NCBI GenBank assembly: GCA_021850555.1
Contig: JAJZLX010000591.1
Span: 1-18,275 of the forward strand
DNA length: 18,275 bases
Direction: 5' to 3'
Origin: Pseudomonadota bacterium
GTDB lineage: Bacteria > Pseudomonadota > Gammaproteobacteria > Steroidobacterales > Steroidobacteraceae
Positions 13,481 through 18,275 of the stretch are shown in pieces. The translations under genes were made by a program, and so were the position numbers. The notes under the pieces were generated by a model. That model ran no database searches. It had not been told where the DNA came from and worked only from the letters and a program-made list of their open reading frames with translations. Each line of letters opens with the position of its first letter. Within the stretch, counting starts at the first letter, position 1.

Positions 13481-14290
13481 ATGACTGTCTGCGTAGGAGC
13501 CATCTGCGAGGGTGGCAAGGCGGTGGTCGTCTCCGCCGATCGCATGATGACCTACGGGCCGCCGATGAACCTCCAGGCGGAAGGAGCGGTCCGGAAGATT
13601 TTTCAACTTACGCCGCAGTGCGTGATGCTGTTCTCGGGGTCCGTACCGGACGGCGAAGAGGTTTTCAGCCGCACCAAGGCCGGCGTGATTGCCACCCTGC
13701 ACCCAGATGTCAAGACGATCGCCACGACCGCCGGCGGGGTGTACATAGCGCACAAGAAGCGGCGCGCCGAGGAGGCGATCCTGAGGCCGTTCCTTGGCAT
13801 AGACTTTGCAGGGTTCCAGGCGCTCGCCGCTCAATCGGCGTCGTCTCAGGTGATGGCCCAGGTGCTCGGGTTGCTCAGTCAGCACAACCTCGGACTTGAC
13901 ATAATGATCGCCGGCGTGGACGCCGACGGTGCGCATCTGCACGTCGTTTCACATCCCGGGACCGTCATGTCGATGGATACTGTCGGCACGGTCAGTATCG
14001 GGTCAGGTGGGATGCACGCGTCCATCCGTATGTCGCTCGCGCGGCACAAGAGCACCAGCAGTCTCGCGCAGGCGTTGCATAACGTCTACGAGGCGAAGCT
14101 CGCCTCCGAGGTCGCCCCCGGTGTGGGGAAGGTGACGGACGTCGCCGTGATTAACGGCGGGGGCATCAAGTTCGTCGAGGACGGTATAATCCAGGTGTTA
14201 CAGGAAATTCACAAGGACCGACCATCATTGGACACGGCCGAGGTCGAGAAGCTCGCAGAGAAGTGCAAGGGGTATCAACATGCCTCGTGA
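13481..14290 (+). CDS. Proteasome-beta-like Ntn hydrolase
   Basis: The 269-residue protein starts MTVCVGAICEGGKAVVVSAD. The start ATG 13481 has GGGGA upstream, and a longer in-frame reading lacks family character. If Met is removed, as is usual before Thr, Thr becomes the N-terminal nucleophile as in HslV and proteasome beta subunits. The partners also appear in place: an Asp in VSADRMM (D20) and a Lys in VRKIFQL (K39). These are followed by strands VMLFSGS and LDIMIAGVDADGAHLHVV, and by the glycine-rich VSIGSGGMHA, typical of the fold. The C-terminal extension beyond about residue 225 is helical. HslU, Mpa/ARC or Anbu partners are not seen. It heads a co-directional gene run. The fold is well supported; peptidase activity and substrate are inferred. 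Confidence 0.82.
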   Translation: MTVCVGAICEGGKAVVVSADRMMTYGPPMNLQAEGAVRKIFQLTPQCVMLFSGSVPDGEEVFSRTKAGVIATLHPDVKTIATTAGGVYIAHKKRRAEEAILRPFLGIDFAGFQALAAQSASSQVMAQVLGLLSQHNLGLDIMIAGVDADGAHLHVVSHPGTVMSMDTVGTVSIGSGGMHASIRMSLARHKSTSSLAQALHNVYEAKLASEVAPGVGKVTDVAVINGGGIKFVEDGIIQVLQEIHKDRPSLDTAEVEKLAEKCKGYQHAS

Positions 14291-14468
14291 CCCGATTGAC
14301 CTGTGGAACCCCGGTCCGTGGTTGGGAGACGCGTCGTCCGCGCAGGTAACGCTATGGCAGGCCGAGAACCACTGGGCCGCGCTGTGCCCGCCGCCCGTAG
14401 CGTTCCCGGTCGGCTGCGTTGCGCCGGCCGAGCATGATGAGCAGCCGAACCGGCCAGACCCACTCTGA
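14280..14468 (+). CDS. Small hypothetical protein, Trp/Pro-rich
   Basis: ATG 14280 overlaps the end of the Ntn-hydrolase gene by 11 bases and has an AAGGGG about eight bases upstream. It encodes 62 residues that I do not recognise: PIDLWNPGPWLGDAS, then VTLWQAENHWAALCPPP and a proline-rich acidic tail. It has no membrane segment. Overlap with the upstream gene suggests coupled translation and a joint role. It could also be a chance frame, though the ribosome-binding site and spacing favour a gene. Confidence 0.5.
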   Translation: MPRDPIDLWNPGPWLGDASSAQVTLWQAENHWAALCPPPVAFPVGCVAPAEHDEQPNRPDPL

Positions 14469-14477
14469 ACCGAAGCC

Positions 14478-14500
14478 CCGCGCGAAGCGCGGAGATGGAG
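14478..14500 (+). promoter_or_regulatory. Hairpin at the ribosome-binding site of the DUF5678-like gene
   Basis: CCGCGC (14478-14483) and GCGCGG (14487-14492) form a 6-bp stem with a GAA loop. The first GGAG (14491-14494) overlaps the stem, and a second GGAG (14497-14500) is free and lies eight bases before ATG 14509. It may tune translation. Confidence 0.35.
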
Positions 14501-14508
14501 CCGCCGCG

Positions 14509-14787
14509 ATGGCCTCCCCGTTACAAAAAGAGTTCGAATATTACCTAGCCCATCAGGCTGAGATGGTCTCCCGGTACAATGGAAAGTTCGTCGTGCTTAA
14601 GGACGGCGACGTCGTTGGCGTCTACGACTCCGAGTTGGCCGCGGTCACCGAGACTCAGAAGACACACCGCCTCGGTACCTTCCTAGTACAGAAGGTGGAG
14701 CCGGGCGAAGGGGCTTATACACAGACTTTCCATTCTCGTGTAGCATTCCTGGCCGAGAATGCAGAAGTCCAGCAGCTTCACCGTTAG
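14509..14787 (+). CDS. DUF5678-like small protein
   Basis: The product has 92 residues from ATG 14509, which follows GGAG (14497-14500); an in-frame start at 14419 is possible but overlaps the previous gene. The body, KEFEYYLAHQAEMVSRYNGK, FVVLKDGDVVGVYDSELAAV and LGTFLVQKVEPGE, has the layout of DUF5678: a helix, then YxGKfV.vkdg.vvg, a helix, then a final strand lVqkV. The function of this family is unknown. I believe such proteins often sit beside retropepsin-like protease genes, and here the next gene, exactly such a protease, overlaps this one by 29 bases. A substrate, inhibitor or adaptor relationship is a guess from that overlap. Confidence 0.72.
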   Translation: MASPLQKEFEYYLAHQAEMVSRYNGKFVVLKDGDVVGVYDSELAAVTETQKTHRLGTFLVQKVEPGEGAYTQTFHSRVAFLAENAEVQQLHR

Positions 14788-15313
14788 AGCTAACGGGGGG
14801 ACGCTCCGCGTCCTTCAAACTGCTTGCCGCGTCGCTGAAGCGTTTGACCCGAATACCGCTCCGCAGTCATATCCGCAATTTCACGAGTTCCAGGCAATCT
14901 GGGATACGGGGGCTACGAACTCCGTTATCACCCAGCGGGTGGTGGATACGCTACACCTCCAGCCCATCGGCATGACGCGAGTTCAGAGCTTCGATTCGGC
15001 CAAGATGTCGGAGACCCACCTCGTTAATGTCGGCCTGCTCAACCAGGTTGCGATTCCGAACATCAAAGCCACCAAAGGGAGTATCACCGACGGGATTGAC
15101 GTATTGATCGGGATGGACATCATCACGATCGGTGACTTTGCGATCACCAATCGGGGCGGCGTTACCGTGTTCTCGTTCTGCGCGCCGTCGCAACGGTGCC
15201 TCGACTTCGTGCAGGAGCACAACGACGCGCTAAAGCAGAATCGCCCGGGATTCCGCGGTTTCACCCCGCCGCCGCCGTTCCACGTCGGCAGGAAGCGTAA
15301 AAATCGAGGCTAG
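14759..15313 (+). CDS. Retropepsin-like (clan AA) aspartyl protease
   Basis: The 184-residue product has the single-domain retropepsin layout. AIWDTGATNSVITQRVVDTL (46-65) carries the catalytic D49-T-G, and a later DVLIGMDIITIGDFAITN (114-131) matches the Gxx-D/ILGxD-like second signature. Proteases of this type work as homodimers, each chain giving one Asp. There is no signal peptide, so it is probably cytoplasmic. The tail is proline-rich (FTPPPPFHVG), then basic (RKRKNRG). ATG 14759 lies inside the preceding gene with no strong ribosome-binding site, so translation is probably coupled. The fold is convincing; activity and target are unknown. Confidence 0.83.
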   Translation: MQKSSSFTVRANGGTLRVLQTACRVAEAFDPNTAPQSYPQFHEFQAIWDTGATNSVITQRVVDTLHLQPIGMTRVQSFDSAKMSETHLVNVGLLNQVAIPNIKATKGSITDGIDVLIGMDIITIGDFAITNRGGVTVFSFCAPSQRCLDFVQEHNDALKQNRPGFRGFTPPPPFHVGRKRKNRG

Positions 15314-15364
15314 GCCTCAGGCGTGTACAATGTTGCTTATGAAAAGATCTGAACAATAAAGACG

Positions 15365-16834
15365 ATGTCGTACAGCGAAATCCGAGAATCCACCAAGGTG
15401 CAACTTCTGGATAAGGTTCGCCGACACGACTATGGTCGATACCTTTTCAAGGCAAGCCTCTTGCGTCTGCGTGGATTTTCAGGCGAGGACATTATCTTCG
15501 ACTTCCCAGTCACGGCGTTGATCGGTCCAAATGGCAGTGGAAAGTCAGCCGTTTTGGGCGCCGCCGGCTGCGCCTACAAGCCGGTCAAACCTGGCACGTT
15601 CTTTCCGAAAAGTGCGGTCGGTGATGAATCGATGGCGGGATGGCGCATCGAGTACGAACTAATTGACAAGAAGTCAAGCCCCCGCCAGCTGATCAAGCGT
15701 ACATCGAATTTCAGGCAGGCGAAGTGGGTTCGTGGTGACGTCGCAGATCGTGACGTTCTGTATTTCGGAATAGAGCGCACCGTCCCTGCCGGGGAAAAGA
15801 CCCGATATAGGGCGCTGAAGCGCTCAACCTATCATCACAAACCCCCATTAAAGCCGATGGATAAGGATGTTGCTGACCAGGTCGAACACATTCTCGGGAA
15901 GTCTGTCGCCGATTATCGGGTTACCCAATACGGATCCGATGACACGTTCCTCGTGGGCCGAACTGGGAAAAATAACTATTCAGAGTTTCACTTCGGTGCT
16001 GGCGAATCATCGATAATTCGCATGATTGCGCGAATTGAGAAGGCTCCGGAAAACAGTTTGATTCTGATCGAAGAAATTGAGAACGGACTTCACCCAGTCG
16101 CGACTCGTCGTATGGTCGAGTATCTGATTGATGTGGCAGAGAGAAGATCGATACAAACCATATTCACGACACATAGTGATTACGCTCTCTCGCCATTGCC
16201 GAACGAAGCCATCTGGGCGTCTGTTGATGGTCGTCTCCGCCAGGGCAAACTGTCCGTGGAAGCTCTGCGAGCAGTTTCGGGTCGGGTCGACAAGAAACTT
16301 GCCATATTCGTAGAAGACGAGTTTGCGAAGGCCTGGGTTGACGCAATCCTTCGGGAGACGCTTGGCCACGACTATGATCAAGTTGAAGTTCATGCGGTGC
16401 ATGGCGACGGAAATGCGGTTGCCACGCACCACGGTCACGTTTCGAATCCCGCCGTCACTTTTCGGTCCTTATGCGTGATCGACGGTGATTCGCGTCAGCA
16501 AGAAGATCGCGATGCGGGGGTGATCCGACTTCCTGGCGCACAGCCCGAACTCTCCGTCTTCAAGAGTGTATGTGACCGCCTTGGTGAAGATTTGGCGGTT
16601 CTAACGGTTTCCTGCCAGCGTGCGCCTGAAGCACAGGAGATGGTGCGTCAATCCATTGAAGTGGTTTCAAGAACGAATCGTGATCCACATCTTATCTTCA
16701 ATCAAGTTGGAATCAAGATAGGCTTTGTTTCAGAAACCATCGTTCGCGGGGCTTTCCTCGCACTGTGGATTCGGTCGAACCAAGCTTATTGCCAGGATCT
16801 GGCAGCGCGCGCGCGGCGATTCATTGAGAGTTAG
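15365..16834 (+). CDS. OLD-family-like ATPase with C-terminal Toprim nuclease domain
   Basis: The product has 489 residues. An ABC-type ATPase domain has Walker A GPNGSGKS (54-61), a signature loop FGAGESS (210-216), Walker B SLILIEEIENGLHP (231-244) and a switch histidine H270 in FTTHSDY. From about residue 310 a Toprim domain follows, with E317 in AIFVEDE, AVHGDGN (344-350) and the acidic pair in VIDGDSR (371-377). This is the OLD-type nuclease architecture, shared with P2 Old, Gabija GajA and retron-associated effectors, many of them anti-phage. No UvrD-like GajB or reverse transcriptase is nearby. Base composition is clearly more A/T-rich than the flanking transfer genes, which suggests separate acquisition. 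It lies 51 bases after the aspartyl protease gene on the same strand. Confidence 0.88.
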   Translation: MSYSEIRESTKVQLLDKVRRHDYGRYLFKASLLRLRGFSGEDIIFDFPVTALIGPNGSGKSAVLGAAGCAYKPVKPGTFFPKSAVGDESMAGWRIEYELIDKKSSPRQLIKRTSNFRQAKWVRGDVADRDVLYFGIERTVPAGEKTRYRALKRSTYHHKPPLKPMDKDVADQVEHILGKSVADYRVTQYGSDDTFLVGRTGKNNYSEFHFGAGESSIIRMIARIEKAPENSLILIEEIENGLHPVATRRMVEYLIDVAERRSIQTIFTTHSDYALSPLPNEAIWASVDGRLRQGKLSVEALRAVSGRVDKKLAIFVEDEFAKAWVDAILRETLGHDYDQVEVHAVHGDGNAVATHHGHVSNPAVTFRSLCVIDGDSRQQEDRDAGVIRLPGAQPELSVFKSVCDRLGEDLAVLTVSCQRAPEAQEMVRQSIEVVSRTNRDPHLIFNQVGIKIGFVSETIVRGAFLALWIRSNQAYCQDLAARARRFIES

Positions 16835-17153
16835 CCTGCGTACCCTGAGCCCGAGGGGCTAACGAACTAAAGGTTGCCTGCTCGCGGGCGGCAGATTTGC
16901 TGCCATTGTGCTCCTCGCGTCGACGAGGCACTGTCCCGACATATCGGATCAGATCCAATTCGGCATTTGGAAGGAGTTCCGGGATGGGCGGAGCGGCTGT
17001 AATTGCGGGTGCAGCCGGGCGCGACCGGATCGATTGCGCGGTTGCGACGCGCTCTGCGGTTCTCTTCGATTCTCGGTGGTTCGCAGAGGCTTCCATTGAT
17101 TTCATCTTGAGCACATTTGTTGCAAAGATCGACTTTGACCTGACCTGAACCAT
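16821..17153 (-). CDS. Possible small minus-strand gene, function unknown
   Basis: ATG 17153 is preceded at seven bases by a strong GGAGAGG, opening a 110-residue reading that ends inside the 3' tail of the OLD-like gene. The product (MVQVRSKSIFATNVLKMKSM at the start, PELLPNAELDLIRYVGTVPR later) matches nothing I know. A second minus-strand frame through the same DNA, beginning at 17196, contains SYGSGQVKVDLCNKCAQDEI, which looks at least as protein-like in its first half. The true gene may therefore be frameshifted, or neither may be real. Confidence 0.3.
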   Translation of the reverse strand: MVQVRSKSIFATNVLKMKSMEASANHRESKRTAERVATAQSIRSRPAAPAITAAPPIPELLPNAELDLIRYVGTVPRRREEHNGSKSAAREQATFSSLAPRAQGTQANSQ

Positions 17154-17175
17154 ACGAAATCCTCTCCCCCCGCGC

Positions 17176-17190
17176 TGGCAAGCACTTTGC
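17176..17190 (+). promoter_or_regulatory. Sigma-54-like promoter sequence upstream of traG
   Basis: TGGCAAGCACTTTGC matches the sigma-54 pattern TGGCACG-N4-TTGC with the exact -24/-12 spacing and one mismatch. Transcription would start near 17201, only a few bases before the traG ribosome-binding site (GGAGG 17204-17208), which is tight. It could be chance. Confidence 0.3.
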
Positions 17191-17217
17191 CGGCACTCGC
17201 AGCGGAGGTATTTCGGC

Positions 17218-18275
17218 GTGACCCCCACCAAGATCCTCATCGGGCAGATCCTGATCGTCCTCGGGATCGTGCTGGCTGGGGTGTGGTCCGCGACCGAGTG
17301 GACCGCCGGAGCGCTGGGATTCCAGATGCGTCTCAGTGCACCGTGGTTCGTCCTCCGCGGCGTACCCGTGTACTACCCCTGGCGGCTTTTCGAGTGGTGG
17401 TACGCCTACGAGCCCTATGCTCCGGACGTCTTCGATACCGGCGGAGCGATTGCAGCCGGGAGCGGAATCTTGGCGGCACTGGCTGCGATCGTGGGCTCGG
17501 TCTGGCGCGCTCGCCAGTCACGGCTCGTGACCACTTACGGATCGGCGCGCTGGGCGACGTCTCGAGATCTCAAACTCGCCGGACTTATTCGGCCCGCAGG
17601 CGTGTTCCTCGGCCGGATCGGTCAACGATATCTCCGGCACGATGGTCCCGAGCACGTCATGGTGTTTGCACCGACCCGCTCGGGGAAGGGCGTCGGGCTC
17701 GTGATCCCGACGCTTCTCACCTGGCCGGATTCGGCGGTTATCCACGACATCAAAGGAGAGAACTTCCAACTCTCGGCCGGCTGGCGCTCGCGCTTCTCTC
17801 ATTGCCTGCTCTTCAATCCCGTCGATGCGCGCTCCGCGGCGTACAACCCGCTTCTCGAGGTGCGTCGCGGAGCGCAGGAGGTGCGCGATGTGCAAAACAT
17901 CGCCGACATCCTGGTCGATCCCGAGGGCGCGCTCGAGCGACGCAATCACTGGGAGAAGACGAGTCACTCGCTCCTCGTCGGCACGATTCTGCATGTTCTC
18001 TACGCCTGTGAAGACAAGACGCTGAGCGGCGTCGCCAATTTCCTCTCCGACCCCGCTCAGCCCATCGAACGCACGCTCCGAGCGATGATGACGACGAACC
18101 ATCTCGGGGATCGTCCGCATCCCGTCGTCGCGAGTGCCGCCCGGGAGGTGCTGAACAAGGCGGATAACGAGCGCTCGGGCGTGCTCTCGACGGCGATGAG
18201 CTTTTTGGGACTGTACCGAGATCCCACGGTCGCCGAGGTGACTCGCCGGTGCGACTGGCGGATCGCGGACCTCAC
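17218..18275 (+). CDS. traG: TraG/VirD4 type IV coupling protein (partial, runs off the right edge)
   Basis: GTG 17218 has GGAGG nine bases upstream and opens a frame of 352 complete codons that is still open at the window end; the family is about 600-700 residues. The N-terminus shows two membrane segments (ILIGQILIVLGIVLAGVW, 6-23, and AIAAGSGILAALAAIVG, 77-93). A cytoplasmic ATPase domain follows, with YGSARWAT (107-114), Walker A APTRSGKGVGLVIPTLL (151-167) and HDIKGENF (176-183). The product links the relaxosome to the type IV secretion channel and energises DNA transfer. In related ICEs traG directly follows the relaxase gene; here about 4.6 kb of other genes separate them. The trb channel genes would be expected beyond the edge. 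Confidence 0.95.
   Translation, partial: MTPTKILIGQILIVLGIVLAGVWSATEWTAGALGFQMRLSAPWFVLRGVPVYYPWRLFEWWYAYEPYAPDVFDTGGAIAAGSGILAALAAIVGSVWRARQSRLVTTYGSARWATSRDLKLAGLIRPAGVFLGRIGQRYLRHDGPEHVMVFAPTRSGKGVGLVIPTLLTWPDSAVIHDIKGENFQLSAGWRSRFSHCLLFNPVDARSAAYNPLLEVRRGAQEVRDVQNIADILVDPEGALERRNHWEKTSHSLLVGTILHVLYACEDKTLSGVANFLSDPAQPIERTLRAMMTTNHLGDRPHPVVASAAREVLNKADNERSGVLSTAMSFLGLYRDPTVAEVTRRCDWRIADL

Noticed and set aside
15365..16834. Gabija or retron assignment for the OLD-like gene
   Set aside because: No UvrD-like helicase or reverse transcriptase is encoded next to it.
16848..16860. AGCCC/GGGCT hairpin after the OLD-like gene
   Set aside because: Only five pairs and no T-run, too weak to call a terminator.

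Overview
The window looks like part of an integrative or conjugative element (or conjugative plasmid) from a high-GC proteobacterium. The evidence is an IncP/Tn4371-style transfer set: an RPA-type RepA, a TraF-like S26 peptidase, a lytic transglycosylase, a DUF3363 relaxase with an HxH motif, and a TraG/VirD4 coupling protein that runs off the right edge. A short RadC, a DUF2958 protein and several small regulators are common companions of such elements. No integrase, trb gene or attachment site is visible, so the boundaries and the integrated or plasmid state cannot be decided. The host genus cannot be named.

Layout. 1-2043: a tightly coupled fluoride-export operon, crcB-crcB-DUF190, whose gene order recalls mycobacterial and other actinobacterial loci. 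2044-2563: non-coding or remnant DNA. 2564-3058: RadC. 3192-4310 (minus): an SDR oxidoreductase and a ribbon-helix-helix-like regulator with a perfect palindrome upstream. 4451-5004: two coupled small unknown genes. 5150-5872 (minus): two more unknown genes, divergent from an XRE regulator at 5999 with nested GTATCA/TGATAC repeats between them. 6349-6492: a 47-residue membrane protein. 6765-7114: DUF2958, frameshifted by a 5-bp tandem duplication. 7146-7562 (minus): a broken CHC2/Toprim-primase-like gene with an in-frame TGA. 7716-8861: AlpA-like protein and RepA, followed at once by three iterons. 9088-12630: traF, lytic transglycosylase and relaxase. 12705-12755: a candidate IncP-type oriT. 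12819-13376: a terminase-like fragment that appears frameshifted. 13481-16834: the cargo of most interest. 17218-end: traG.

Working together: RepA and the iterons would give the element autonomous replication. The relaxase would nick the candidate oriT, and TraG would hand the relaxosome to a secretion channel encoded beyond the window. TraF and the transglycosylase would mature the pilin and open the wall.

The candidate new system lies between oriT and traG. It consists of a proteasome-beta-like Ntn hydrolase with a Thr directly after the initiator Met, a 62-residue unknown protein, a DUF5678-like protein, a retropepsin-like aspartyl protease that overlaps it, and an ATPase with an OLD-type Toprim domain. 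Two unrelated peptidase folds plus an OLD-like nuclease in one co-directional run, inside a transfer region, suggest a defence or regulated-proteolysis cassette. That function is inferred from domains and context only.
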